Below, piece by piece: positions 1 through 8,311 of a stretch of DNA of 64,000 nucleotides. The position numbers were made by a program, and so were the translations under genes. The notes below the pieces were generated by a model. The model did not search any database and had not been told where the DNA came from. It worked only from the letters and a program-made list of their open reading frames with translations. Every line of letters begins with the position of its first letter. Position 1 is the stretch's first letter. Origin of the DNA: Streptacidiphilus jiangxiensis (GTDB lineage Bacteria > Actinomycetota > Actinomycetes > Streptomycetales > Streptomycetaceae); the NCBI RefSeq assembly GCF_900109465.1, contig NZ_FOAZ01000015.1:186001-250000 (forward strand), given 5' to 3'.

Positions 1-1
1 G

Positions 2-1042
2 ATCCGGCTCGTCGGCGGGGTGCTGGCGGGCTACCAGGCCACCGGCCGCCCGGCGATGCTGCGCCGCGCCCGTGAGCTCGCGGACCGGCTGCTGCCCGCC
101 TTCACCGCCTCGCCCACCGGCCTGCCGTACACGCACGTCAACCTGCGCACCGGTGCCGTCCACGGCGACGTCGCCACGCTCGCCGAGATCGGCAGCAACG
201 CCATGGAGTTCGGGCTGCTGAGCCGACTGACCGGCGACTCCCGCTACTACGACGCCAGCGTCCGGGCCTACCGTGCCGCGTTCTCCCGGCGCAGCTCGCT
301 GGACCTGCTCGGCACCTCGCTCCACGTGGAGACCGGCCGGTGGGCCGACACCGCATCCGTGGCCCCCGACGCCCCGGTCGACTCGTTCTACGAGTACCTG
401 TGGATGGCGGGAGCGCAGCTCGGCGACCGCACCCTGACCGGCTGGTACCGCGCGTTGACGGCCGCGATCCTGCGCCACCAGGCGGTCCGCGTGGGCGGAC
501 GGCTCTGGTTCCGCGCGGTCGACTTCCGTACCGGTCGGGCGCGCGGGCCCGTGCGGCAGCAGGAGCTGGGCGCCTTCTACGCCGGCCTGTTGGCCAAGGG
601 CGGCGCGCTCGACGAGGGTGTGGCGTACTTCGACGCCTGGACGGCCGTCCTCGACCGCTTCCCGGTGCTGCCCGAGGCCGTCGACTGCACGACGCTGGAG
701 CCTGTCGACCGCAGCGGCCTGCTGCGGCCGGAGTACGCCAACGCCGCCTTCGACCTGTGGCGGGCCACCGGCCAGGACCGCTTCCGGAGCGCTGCCTACC
801 GCTGGTTCACGGCCATGCGGGAGCGGCAGCGGGTCCCGGGCGGCTACTCGACGCTGCACGACGTCACCGCACCGGTCGGCGCCGCGCACGCCTACGCCGA
901 CCTCACCCCGGGGTACTGGTTCGCCGAGAACCTCAAGTACCTCTGGCTGATGTTCTCCGCGACGCCGCGCTTCGACTACCGGGCCGGTCTGCTCTCCACG
1001 GAGGGCAAGGCGCTGGTGGGCCTGCGGTCCACCTGGGTCTGA
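2..1042 (+). CDS. Glycoside hydrolase family 47 (alpha-mannosidase class I), 5'-truncated by the window
   Basis: The reading frame is open from base 2, so the true start lies upstream; 346 C-terminal residues are visible. GH47 enzymes cleave alpha-1,2-linked mannose. Family landmarks appear in order: an IRLVGG-like helix with ADRLLPAF, then MEFGLLSRLTGD, DSFYEYLWMAG, RPEYANAAFDLWRATG, and AENLKYLWLMF near the C terminus. These carry the conserved acidic residues of the (alpha/alpha)7 barrel. The segment LSTEGKALVGL matches the NTEAHPL-like calcium-binding end of the family. It ends 92 bases before a convergent small gene, separated by a tetranucleotide repeat. Whether it is secreted cannot be judged because the N terminus is missing. 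Confidence 0.85.
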   Translation: MRLVGGVLAGYQATGRPAMLRRARELADRLLPAFTASPTGLPYTHVNLRTGAVHGDVATLAEIGSNAMEFGLLSRLTGDSRYYDASVRAYRAAFSRRSSLDLLGTSLHVETGRWADTASVAPDAPVDSFYEYLWMAGAQLGDRTLTGWYRALTAAILRHQAVRVGGRLWFRAVDFRTGRARGPVRQQELGAFYAGLLAKGGALDEGVAYFDAWTAVLDRFPVLPEAVDCTTLEPVDRSGLLRPEYANAAFDLWRATGQDRFRSAAYRWFTAMRERQRVPGGYSTLHDVTAPVGAAHAYADLTPGYWFAENLKYLWLMFSATPRFDYRAGLLSTEGKALVGLRSTWV

Positions 1043-1046
1043 TGCG

Positions 1047-1103
<57 letters not shown>

Positions 1104-1133
1104 TCGGTCGGGGCGGGCCTCGGGCGGCGGGGC

Positions 1134-1409
1134 TCAGCCGGCGCCGCGGACGGCCTGGGCGGTCGCGGCGGTCGGCGTCGTGGGCGGCATGCTCGGCAGC
1201 AGTTCGCAGTAGCGTCGGCGGCAGTCCTGGCACAGGCGCTCGGGGAACACGTCACGCAGCGCCAGCGCGGAGCGGGTCGGGCTCTCGCTGGTCATCTCGC
1301 GCTCGCACAGGGCGAGCACGCTGCCCTCGCGGACCAGGTGCCACAGGTGGATCTCGGCGTCCTCGGACGCGCAACCGTACTCGGCCTTCAGTTCGAAGAT
1401 CACGGCCAT
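1134..1409 (-). CDS. Small conserved actinobacterial protein with Cys pairs
   Basis: A 91-residue protein that starts MAVIFELKAEYG and contains HLWHLV, ALCEREM and LCQDCRRRYCELLP. The cysteine spacing (one Cys, then Cys-x2-Cys, then Cys) resembles short Streptomyces proteins of the HLWHLVP...LC...C..C type, which may bind a metal; no function is known to me. I chose ATG 1409 because GGGAG sits 7 bases upstream. ATG 1424 and an upstream start at 1487 are also in frame. The C-terminal tail is Ala/Thr-rich and probably disordered. It stands alone between two unrelated genes. Confidence 0.6.
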   Translation of the reverse strand: MAVIFELKAEYGCASEDAEIHLWHLVREGSVLALCEREMTSESPTRSALALRDVFPERLCQDCRRRYCELLPSMPPTTPTAATAQAVRGAG

Positions 1410-1494
1410 CACCTCGCTCCCCATCCTGCACCCGCGCGCCCGGGATTGCCGTGAGCCGCGCCGAGGTGCAGCGTGCAGCCGGTTCACCGCGGGT

Positions 1495-2355
1495 TCAGTC
1501 GGAGCCGCCGCCGTCAGGGGTGAGCGACAGCGCCGCGCCGATGTCCGCGGTCGACACGCGCGCGCCGGTGAGGAAGCGGGTGATGCCGAGGGCGATCCCG
1601 TGCGCGGCCAGTTCGCGCCAGCCGGGCGCGGACAACCGGGCCGCGTCCGCGGTGTTCCGCATGTTGCCGCACTCGATGAAGACCGCCGGGACCCGCGAGA
1701 GGTTGAGTCCGCCGAGGTCCGAGCGGACCATCAGGCCGGTACCGCCGCCGAGGTAGGTCGCGAAGGGCTCGCCGGTGAGAGAGGTGAAGGCGTTCCGCAG
1801 CGTCACGCCCAGTCGGCGCGAGGGCCCGACGATGGCCCGGGTGTCCGCCGCCCCCGCCACCACCCTGGCAGGCAGGATCACGTGGAAGCCGTGCCCGCTC
1901 GGCGCGGCCCCGTCGGCGTGGATGGCCACGACCGCGTTGGCGTGGGCCCGGTTGCCGATCGCCGCGCGCTCGGTGACGCACGGCCCCCAGGGCAGGTTGC
2001 CGTCCTGGGTCATGACCACGCGCGCGCCCTCGGCCTCCAGCAGCACCCGCACCCGGCGGGCCAGGTCCAGCGTGAACGCGGCCTCGGTGTATCCCGACCT
2101 GGTCTCCGTGCCCGTGGTGTTGCAGGCCTTGCGGCCGTTGCCGATGTCGACGAGCCGGTTGATCTCGCTCGGGTGGCGCCAGTTGCCCGGGTTGTGGCCG
2201 GGGTCGAGCACGACCGTGAGCCCGGTGAGCGGGAGCGGGCTCCGCAGCGGTGCCGGTCCGCCGATCCCCGATGCCGGGGGCACCGTGGCACCGACCAGGG
2301 AGAGGACGGAGAGCAGTACGAGCGCCGAGACCGCCGAGAACCGTCCTGCACGCAC
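1495..2355 (-). CDS. Secreted N-acetylmuramoyl-L-alanine amidase (Amidase_3)
   Basis: A 286-residue protein. The GTG at 2355 is preceded by GGGAGG at 7 bases and gives a clean signal peptide (RAGRF, then SAVSALVLLSVLSLVGA). The catalytic domain starts at LTVVLDPGHNPGN, the first zinc-ligand His of the family. The zinc Glu lies in SGYTEAAFTLDLA, the second His in VAIHADGA, and the catalytic Glu in PAVFIECGNM. It should cleave the amide bond between MurNAc and L-Ala of peptidoglycan outside the cell. A longer frame reaches 2631 but overlaps the neighbouring TetR gene. Between the two genes lies a 13-bp tandem repeat. Confidence 0.88.
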   Translation of the reverse strand: MRAGRFSAVSALVLLSVLSLVGATVPPASGIGGPAPLRSPLPLTGLTVVLDPGHNPGNWRHPSEINRLVDIGNGRKACNTTGTETRSGYTEAAFTLDLARRVRVLLEAEGARVVMTQDGNLPWGPCVTERAAIGNRAHANAVVAIHADGAAPSGHGFHVILPARVVAGAADTRAIVGPSRRLGVTLRNAFTSLTGEPFATYLGGGTGLMVRSDLGGLNLSRVPAVFIECGNMRNTADAARLSAPGWRELAAHGIALGITRFLTGARVSTADIGAALSLTPDGGGSD

Positions 2356-2500
2356 CGCCGTACCTCCCGTGGCCCGCAACCCGTTGTCCGCCCGCACCGC
2401 GTTGTTCGTCGAGACGATGATGGCCGTGCGGATCGGCGTGCACCAGACCGCCGCGCTCACCTCCGTCCGGCGAGAGCGTCGGGGTTCACCCGCTCGGCGT

Positions 2501-2552
2501 GCCAGGACGGCGCGCAAGGTCGGCGCGCCAGGACGGCGTGCCAGGACGGCCG
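2501..2552. repeat. 13-bp tandem repeat, four copies
   Basis: GCCAGGACGGCGC, GCAAGGTCGGCGC, GCCAGGACGGCGT and GCCAGGACGGCCG follow each other exactly, between the TetR stop and the amidase start. Confidence 0.85.
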
Positions 2553-2594
2553 CAAAGGCGGTGCAGGGCCGGCGCCAGGACAGCGGCGCCGGGC

Positions 2595-3236
2595 TCAGCA
2601 GCGGTGGGTGATCCGGGCGACCAGGTCGCACCAGCCGGCTTCGAGCCGCTCGACGGTGTGGCCGCGCTCGGTGAGCATGTGGTGCACGGGGGCCGGGTCG
2701 AGCGTGGACAGCAGGGCGCCGGTGAGCAGCTCGAGGTCGCCCTCGACGCCGGCGGCCCGCAGCAGCATGGTGACGTGCCGGGCCCGGACCCGGCGCGGCG
2801 CGGCGTTGTACCGGGCGGACGCCTGCTGGTCGGACTCCAGGTAGACGTCCATGTTCGCGTGCAGGTGGCGCAGGGCGGCGCCGCCGAAGGCGTTCAGGCG
2901 GGCGACCGGGTCCGCGCCGGGGCCGAGTGGAGCCGGGCCGAACATGAACGCCTGCTGGAACTCGGACTCGGTGCGGTCCAGGACCGCGAAGAGCAGGCCC
3001 AGGCGGTCGCCGAAGCGACGGAAGACCGTCCCCTTGCCGACGCAGGCCGCCGCCGCGAGCGCGTCCATGGTCAGGTGCTCGGCTCCCTGGTCCTTGATGA
3101 GCGCGGCCGCGGCCTCCAGCAGCTTGGCGCGGTTGCGTGCGGCGTCGGCGCGTTCGGTCGTCGGTGCCTGGTCGACGAGTGGCAGGGCGAGGCGTGCCGA
3201 GGGGGCGAGCGGGACGGGCTCGGACGGCAGGGTCAT
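2595..3236 (-). CDS. TetR-family transcriptional repressor
   Basis: A 213-residue TetR regulator. After a short N-terminal extension, the HTH region reads NRAKLLEAAAALIKDQGAEHLTMDALAAAACVGKGTVFRRFGDR in pieces: LTMDALAAAACVGKGTVFRRF is the helix-turn-helix. The rest is the helical ligand/dimer domain (SBP-like TetR_C, with an HLHANMDVYLE segment). It diverges from an FMN reductase gene with 163 bases between the starts. Three dyad sites in that gap are its likely operators, so it probably represses the reductase and itself. Start ATG 3236 was chosen because the frame upstream runs through the operators; the Shine-Dalgarno is weak. Confidence 0.85.
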   Translation of the reverse strand: MTLPSEPVPLAPSARLALPLVDQAPTTERADAARNRAKLLEAAAALIKDQGAEHLTMDALAAAACVGKGTVFRRFGDRLGLLFAVLDRTESEFQQAFMFGPAPLGPGADPVARLNAFGGAALRHLHANMDVYLESDQQASARYNAAPRRVRARHVTMLLRAAGVEGDLELLTGALLSTLDPAPVHHMLTERGHTVERLEAGWCDLVARITHRC

Positions 3237-3262
3237 GGGGCCAGCGTAGCGCCCCCTGGACG

Positions 3263-3350
3263 GAAGTGGACCGCAGTCCGCTTCACGTGCTACACATGAC
3301 ACGTCAACCAAACGGACCACGGTCCGCTCTCGGGCGGTCTGCGGTCCGCT
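3263..3350. promoter_or_regulatory. Three related dyad operators between tetR and the FMN reductase gene
   Basis: Site 1 (3263-3284) is GAAGTGGAC-CGCA-GTCCGCTTC with one mismatch. Site 2 (3313-3326) is the perfect dyad CGGACC-AC-GGTCCG. Site 3 (3335-3350) is CGGTCT-GC-GGTCCGCT. All three end in a GTCCGCT half-site, which suggests cooperative binding by the adjacent TetR protein. Binding is inferred. Confidence 0.65.
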
Positions 3351-3399
3351 CGGGCCTCGTGTCCGTCCCTTCGCGCTGAAAACCCCCTCGGGAGATCCC

Positions 3400-3963
3400 A
3401 TGTCCGTCCGCATCGTCGCCCTGGTCGGCAGCCTCCGTGCCGGTTCGCACAACCGTCAGCTCGCCGAGGCCGCCGTCAAGCTGGCGCCGGAGGGCGCCGA
3501 GGTGGCCATCCTCGACGGCCTGGCCGACGTCCCGTTCTACAACGAGGACATCGACGTCGAGGGCAGCGTCCCGGCCGCCGCCGTCGCGCTGCGCGAGGCC
3601 GTCGCCGCCGCCGACGCGCTGCTCGTCTTCTCGCCCGAGTACAACGGCACCATGCCGGCCGTCCTGAAGAACGCCATCGACTGGCTCTCCCGTCCGTTCG
3701 GCGCCGGCGCGCTCTCCGCCAAGCCGGTCTCGGTCCTGGGCACCGCCTACGGCCAGTACGGCGGCGTGTGGGCGCAGGACGAGGCCCGCAAGGCCCTCGG
3801 CATCGCCGGCGCCAAGGTCCTCGAGGACGTCAAGCTGTCCGTCCCCGGCTCCGTGGTCCGCTTCGCCGAGACCCACCCGGTCGACGACGCCGAGGTCGCC
3901 GCCGACCTGTCCGCGGTCGTCAAGCAGGTCGTCGCGGCTGCCGAGCTGGCCGCCTCCGCCTGA
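3400..3963 (+). CDS. NADPH-dependent FMN reductase (chromate/quinone reductase type)
   Basis: A 187-residue flavodoxin-fold protein. The FMN phosphate loop is GSLRAGSHNRQLA near residues 10-22; FSPEYNGTMPAVLKNAIDW at about 75-94 is the signature of the FMN_red family, and GTAYGQYGG follows. It should reduce FMN or quinone-type substrates with NADPH in the cytoplasm. ATG 3400 has GGGAGAT upstream. It is the divergent partner of the TetR gene and is probably induced by an electrophile that releases TetR. A strong hairpin follows the stop. Confidence 0.9.
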   Translation: MSVRIVALVGSLRAGSHNRQLAEAAVKLAPEGAEVAILDGLADVPFYNEDIDVEGSVPAAAVALREAVAAADALLVFSPEYNGTMPAVLKNAIDWLSRPFGAGALSAKPVSVLGTAYGQYGGVWAQDEARKALGIAGAKVLEDVKLSVPGSVVRFAETHPVDDAEVAADLSAVVKQVVAAAELAASA

Positions 3964-3974
3964 CCCCGCTTTCA

Positions 3975-4012
3975 GCTCCGGCCCCATCCCCGTTCGGGGG
4001 TGGGGCCGGAGC
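3975..4012 (+). terminator. Rho-independent-type hairpin after the FMN reductase gene
   Basis: The 12-bp arms GCTCCGGCCCCA (3975-3986) and TGGGGCCGGAGC (4001-4012) are perfect, with further CCCCG/CGGGG pairing inside. There is no U-tract, which is usual in this group. Confidence 0.75.
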
Positions 4013-4067
4013 GCCTTCGGGATGCCAAATCCACCGTTCCGCCGGGATCGGGCGTTAGGGTCGGACC

Positions 4068-5078
4068 ATGCGCTATGTGATCGTCGGGGCGGGCGCCGTG
4101 GGCGGCGCGATCGGTGGGCGGCTGGCCCAGAGCGGGCGGGAGGTCGCGCTGGTCGCGCGCGGCGCGCACCTGGACGCGCTGCGGACGGACGGGCTGAGCC
4201 TGGTCACCCCGCAGGGCACGGAGCGCCTGCGCATCCCCGCCTACGCGCACCACGAGGACCTCGGCCCGCTGCGCCGCGACGACGTCCTGATTCTCGCGGT
4301 CAAGTCCCAGGACACCGAGGCCGTGCTGCGCGACTGGTCCGCCGCGGCCGTCGCCGGCGGCGGCACCGCCGGTGAGGTGCTGCCCGTCGTCTGCGCCCAG
4401 AACGGCGTGGCCAACGAGGGCACCGCGCTGCGCTGGTTCGCCGAGGTGGTCGGCATGTGCGTCTGGCTGCCCGCCACCCACCTCCAGCCCGGCACCGTCG
4501 TCGCGCACTGCGCGCCGCTCTCGGGAATCCTGACGCTGGGAGGATTCACGAGCACGGCGGACGGGGTGACCGGGCAGCTCGCGGAGGATCTGGACGCGAG
4601 CCGGTTCCACGCCCCCGTCGTGCCGGACGTGATGCGCTGGAAGTACGGCAAGCTGCTGAACAACCTGGGCAACGCCCTGGAGGCGCTCGTCGGCCGCGAC
4701 GGGATGCCGGACGCCGCGGACCTCTGGCAGCGGACGCGCGGCGAGGGCGTCGCGGTGCTCGACGCCGCCGGGATCCCCTACTCCACCGAGGAGGAGCGCC
4801 AGGCGGTCCAGGGGGACCGGATGGGCGTGGTGCCGATGCCGGACGTGGTCCGCGCCGGCGGCTCGACCTGGCAGAGCCTGACCCGGGGCGGCGGCGTCGA
4901 GGTGGACTTCCTCAACGGCGAGATCGCCATGCTGGGACGGCTCCACGGTGTCCCCACACCGACCAACGACCTGCTGCGTCGCGAAGTCGCCCGCCTCGCC
5001 GCCGAGGGCCTGCCGCCCGGGAGCACCGACGCGGCCGAGCTCCGCTCCCTGCTCGCCGAGGCCGAGCCGAACCTCTGA
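4068..5078 (+). CDS. panE: 2-dehydropantoate 2-reductase (ketopantoate reductase family)
   Basis: A 336-residue ApbA/PanE-family protein. The N-terminal Rossmann motif is MRYVIVGAGAVGGAIGGRLAQ (GxGxxG). LILAVKSQDT carries the family Lys, and CAQNGVANE the conserved NG. The C-terminal helical domain contains the catalytic-Lys region MRWKYGKLLNNLGNALEAL and ends with VEVDFLNGEI and PTPTNDLL. It would reduce ketopantoate to pantoate with NADPH (pantothenate and CoA synthesis). Paralogues are common, so the true substrate may differ. Its stop lies 6 bases from the convergent DUF2087 gene. Confidence 0.85.
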   Translation: MRYVIVGAGAVGGAIGGRLAQSGREVALVARGAHLDALRTDGLSLVTPQGTERLRIPAYAHHEDLGPLRRDDVLILAVKSQDTEAVLRDWSAAAVAGGGTAGEVLPVVCAQNGVANEGTALRWFAEVVGMCVWLPATHLQPGTVVAHCAPLSGILTLGGFTSTADGVTGQLAEDLDASRFHAPVVPDVMRWKYGKLLNNLGNALEALVGRDGMPDAADLWQRTRGEGVAVLDAAGIPYSTEEERQAVQGDRMGVVPMPDVVRAGGSTWQSLTRGGGVEVDFLNGEIAMLGRLHGVPTPTNDLLRREVARLAAEGLPPGSTDAAELRSLLAEAEPNL

Positions 5079-5084
5079 CTCAGG

Positions 5085-5573
5085 TCACCGGGACGCCGCC
5101 ACGCGGTAGGCCGTGCCGTCGGCGGAGCGGACCAGGAAGCCGTTCTCGACCAGGTAGCGGCGCAGGGCCGCGCAGTCGTCCCAGTACTGCTTGAGCGCGA
5201 TGTTGACCTCCGGCTCGGAGTAGGCGACGCCGCGCTCGAAGGCCCGCTCGGTCAGGTGGGCCAGCAGCGCGAGACGACGGGCCGGCTTCACCGGCATCTC
5301 CGTCAGGCGTCCGTCCTTGAAGAGCTGGGCAACCTCCGAGCCCTCGGCGCGCGCCGGTGAGCGGAGCGCGTCGGCGAAAGCCTCCGTGCGCGCGTGGACC
5401 CGCCCCTCCCGCAGCGTGACCAGGCCGGCCTGGCCGAGCCGCGCACCGTGGGCGCCGAGCTCGGCGGCGTCCACGCCGTCCTCTCCGGCGAGGACGACAC
5501 GGGCGAAGGCCTGCAGGCGGTCATGGTCGGCGAGAGCGGAGGCGAGCGGCGCGAGCTGCGCGATGTCAGGCAT
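5085..5573 (-). CDS. DUF2087 domain protein
   Basis: A 162-residue protein. The C-terminal half matches DUF2087: a FKDGRLTEMPVKPARRLALLAHL segment is followed by AYSEPEVNIALKQYWDDCAALRRYLVENGFLVR. The latter has the winged-helix look of a nucleic-acid-binding fold. The N-terminal 70 residues form a second small helical domain that resembles an HTH (GAHGARLGQAGLVTLREGRV). A role as a regulator is likely but unproven. It converges with the reductase gene and has no evident operon partner. Confidence 0.75.
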   Translation of the reverse strand: MPDIAQLAPLASALADHDRLQAFARVVLAGEDGVDAAELGAHGARLGQAGLVTLREGRVHARTEAFADALRSPARAEGSEVAQLFKDGRLTEMPVKPARRLALLAHLTERAFERGVAYSEPEVNIALKQYWDDCAALRRYLVENGFLVRSADGTAYRVAASR

Positions 5574-5674
5574 GCCGTCAGGCTACGAAGCAGTGGCGCG
5601 CGGCGGCGACCGGTTTTCCGCGGGGGCCTTGTCGGGGCGCGGACGGTCGGGGGCCGGACGCCGTCATGGGCGCG

Positions 5675-6340
5675 TCAGCGGGCGTTGGTCTCGCCGCTGG
5701 GGCGGCGTATGCGGTCGACGAAACCGAGCACCTCGTCGGCCGTCGGCCAGCGGCCGGTGGTCAGGCGGCCGGGCTCCGGGCGGTGCGGGCCGCCGGCAGC
5801 GGCCTCGTCGGCCTGGGCCGGGCGGCTCCAGTGGCGCAGGGCGTCGGCCTCCTGGGTGCACTCGTCGCTGAGGCGCGACAGCTCGTCCTCCGAGAAGCGG
5901 TGCTGGCGGTCCTGGACGGCCCAGCGCAGCTCCTCGGCCGCGTGCGTGATCTGCTCCGCGCGGGCCCGTAGCTCGGGCAGCTTCGCGTCGACGCGCGTCG
6001 GCTCCGGCTCGCGCTCCAGCCCGCGCAACTGGGCGTCCAGCTCGGTGCCGTGCGTCTCCAGGCGCTTGAGCAGCTGCAGCGACTCCCCGACCTGCGCGTC
6101 CTGCGAGGCGGCGGCCTCCAGCGCCTGGCGGGTGCCCTCCAGCGCGGCGCGCAGGCGCAGCCGCACCGAGGCGATCCGCCCCGGCGCGCCGGGATTGGTG
6201 TAGGCGCGGGCCTTGAGCGCCACGTTCTCGGCCTTCGTGCTCACGGCGCGGGCGGCCTTGACCGCACCCACCACGACGAGTGTGCCGATGGCGGCCACCA
6301 TGCACAGGACCAGCAGCATCAGGATTCCCAGGGGTTCCAT
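5675..6340 (-). CDS. Membrane-anchored coiled-coil protein of unknown function
   Basis: A 221-residue protein. Residues 4-27 (LGILMLLVLCMVAAIGTLVVVGAV) form one transmembrane helix. The rest is Arg/Glu/Leu-rich helix of coiled-coil type (RLRLRAALEGTRQALEAAAS; LKRLETHGTELDAQLRGLE). A more polar, conserved-looking end follows (TADEVLGFVDRIRR). The topology suggests a cytoplasmic coiled coil tethered to the membrane. GGAGG lies upstream of ATG 6340. Similar proteins of unknown role occur in other Streptomyces, from memory. It has no clear operon partner. Confidence 0.75.
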   Translation of the reverse strand: MEPLGILMLLVLCMVAAIGTLVVVGAVKAARAVSTKAENVALKARAYTNPGAPGRIASVRLRLRAALEGTRQALEAAASQDAQVGESLQLLKRLETHGTELDAQLRGLEREPEPTRVDAKLPELRARAEQITHAAEELRWAVQDRQHRFSEDELSRLSDECTQEADALRHWSRPAQADEAAAGGPHRPEPGRLTTGRWPTADEVLGFVDRIRRPSGETNAR

Positions 6341-6523
6341 CGCCGGTCAGCCTCCTCGCTCCCGCCCGACCAGAGAACTCCACGGTAGCCGCTGGAGCCG
6401 ACGGTGAGCTCGTCCACAGGGACGAGACCGGGCAACATCGGGGATCACTCCGGGACGATTGAGGGTGAACCCTGAGAGCAACCCTGAGACGGGTGGCGCA
6501 CCCAGGGGTTCAGCAGGCGGCCG

Positions 6524-8161
6524 TCAGTCGGCGGCGATGCGCTTGGCCCAGCGCATGTCGGGCTTGCCGGTCGGCGTGCGCTCGATGCCGGGGACCAGGT
6601 GCAGCCGTCGCGGCACCTTGTACCCGGCGACGTGGGCGCGGCAGTGCGCCTGGAGCGCGTCCAGGGTCAGCTCGGCCCCGCCCTCGCGCTGGTGGACCAG
6701 GGCCACCACGGTCTCGCCCCAGCGCTCGTCCGGAGCCCCGACGACGACCGTGTCGTAGACCGCGGGATGCGACTTGATCGCGGACTCGACCTCCTCGGGG
6801 AAGACCTTCTCGCCGCCGGTGTTGATGCAGGACGAGCCGCGTCCCAGCAGCGTGATCCGGCCGTCCTCCTCGCGGCGGGCCCAGTCGCCGGGCACCGCGT
6901 AGCGGGTGCCGTCCGGGGCGGTGCGGAAGACCTCGGCACTCTTGACCGGGTCGCCGAGGTAGCGCAGCGGGATGTTGCCCCGCCGGGCCAGCTTGCCGAC
7001 GACACCCGGGGGCAGCGGGTTGAGGTCGTCGTCGACGACCTCCGAGTCGCCGATGGGTTTGGTGGTGACCGTCCCCTGGCCACCCTGCTCGTCGGCGCTC
7101 CAGTGGGCCACGCCGCCCGCGCCGCCCTCGGAGGAGCCGACCGCGTCGCTCAGGTAGAGGGTGGGGAAGCGCTCGAGGAACCGGAGCTTGACCGGGGTGG
7201 AGAACAGCGCAGCGCTGCTGACCAGCCCGAACATGGCGCTGACGTCGTACGCCTCGGTGGCGGCGGTGCCGGCGCGCGGGGCGTCGAGTGCCTCCACGAG
7301 CGGGCGGCCCATCGCGTCGCCGGTGATCATCACGACGTTGATCTTCTCGCTGCCGACCAGCTCCCAGACGCGCTCGGGCACGAACCGGTCGATCAGCACC
7401 GCCCGGTTGCCCTTGAACAGCTGCTGCATGAGCCCCCACTGGGTGGCCCCGTGCATCAGCGGCGCGATCGGGAAGAAGGTGATCGGGTTGGCGTAGCCGG
7501 TGGTCACGATCTCCTCGGGGGTGGCCATCCGATGGCCGTTGGTGACGTCGATGCCGCCGCCGAGCGCGAAGAAGACGTCCTCCTGCCGCCACACCACGCC
7601 CTTGGGCAGGCCGGTCGTGCCGCCGGTGAAGAGCAGGTAGTGGTCGTCGGGGGAGCGCGGCGGGAAGTCCCGCTGCGGTCCGCCGGAGGCGAGCGCCTTC
7701 TCGTACGGGACGGCCTGCAGGGCCGGCCCGCCGGGCGCGGCCGTGCCGTCGTCGATGACGACCAGGTGCCGCAGGCCGGGGAGGCCGGGCAGGATCTCGG
7801 AGACGCGGTCGGCGTAACGCTCCTGGTAGATCAGTGCGGCGGGCTCGGCCATCCCGAGCAGGTAGCTCAACTCGTCCGTCACATAACGGTAGTTGACGTT
7901 GACGCAGACGGCCCGAACCTTGCAGATCGCGAGCAGCGACTCGACCCACTCCGCACAGTTCAGCGCGTAGACGCCGACGCGGTCCCCCGGGCCGATGCCG
8001 GCCTCCTGCAGGTGGTGGGCCAGGCGGTTGGCCCGCTCGTCCAACTCCGCGAAGGTGCGCCGGTGGACGGCCTTCCCGTCGGCGGAGGCGCAGCTGACCG
8101 CTTCGCGCCCGGGATAGTGGTCAACCGCTTGCTCGAACAGATCGGCCAGGTTGAATTCCAT
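6524..8161 (-). CDS. Acyl-CoA synthetase, FadD19-like (sterol side-chain type)
   Basis: A 545-residue ANL-superfamily ligase. The AMP-binding P-loop is LLFTGGTTGLPKGVVWRQ. The A8 hinge region holds GRGSSCINTGGEKVFPEEVE, and the catalytic Lys is in RTPTGKPDMRWAK near the C terminus. The N-terminal segment MEFNLADLFEQAVDHYPGRE and the stretch CVNVNYRYVTDELSYLL resemble mycobacterial FadD19, which activates the C26 steroid side chain. It should make acyl-CoA from a bulky or branched acid plus ATP. It diverges from the echA-like gene across a 150-base region with a KstR-type operator. Start ATG 8161 fits the family N terminus. Confidence 0.85.
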   Translation of the reverse strand: MEFNLADLFEQAVDHYPGREAVSCASADGKAVHRRTFAELDERANRLAHHLQEAGIGPGDRVGVYALNCAEWVESLLAICKVRAVCVNVNYRYVTDELSYLLGMAEPAALIYQERYADRVSEILPGLPGLRHLVVIDDGTAAPGGPALQAVPYEKALASGGPQRDFPPRSPDDHYLLFTGGTTGLPKGVVWRQEDVFFALGGGIDVTNGHRMATPEEIVTTGYANPITFFPIAPLMHGATQWGLMQQLFKGNRAVLIDRFVPERVWELVGSEKINVVMITGDAMGRPLVEALDAPRAGTAATEAYDVSAMFGLVSSAALFSTPVKLRFLERFPTLYLSDAVGSSEGGAGGVAHWSADEQGGQGTVTTKPIGDSEVVDDDLNPLPPGVVGKLARRGNIPLRYLGDPVKSAEVFRTAPDGTRYAVPGDWARREEDGRITLLGRGSSCINTGGEKVFPEEVESAIKSHPAVYDTVVVGAPDERWGETVVALVHQREGGAELTLDALQAHCRAHVAGYKVPRRLHLVPGIERTPTGKPDMRWAKRIAAD

Positions 8162-8254
8162 GGGCGGAGCGTAGGAGCGGTGTCGGCAGAACTCCAGGGT
8201 TCCGACGCCTTGAACTTGTTCTTGGAACGGCACTTGAAAAGCCGTCAGCAAGAC

Positions 8255-8268
8255 TGCAACCTGTTCTA
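8255..8268. promoter_or_regulatory. KstR-type operator in the fadD/echA divergent promoter
   Basis: TGCAACCTGTTCTA fits the KstR consensus TnnAACnnGTTnnA at every fixed position. It lies 44 bases before the echA start and 94 before the fadD start. KstR is the TetR-family repressor of cholesterol catabolism in actinobacteria. The regulator itself is not in this window. Confidence 0.65.
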
Positions 8269-8311
8269 GATCTGAGCGGGATTCGGTCGGTGCGGCATGC
8301 GGAGGCGGCCC

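Noticed and set aside
8205..8235. A KstR2-type site in the fadD/echA promoter
   Set aside because: CTTG and CAAG words occur but not in the AnCAAGnnCTTGnT dyad arrangement.
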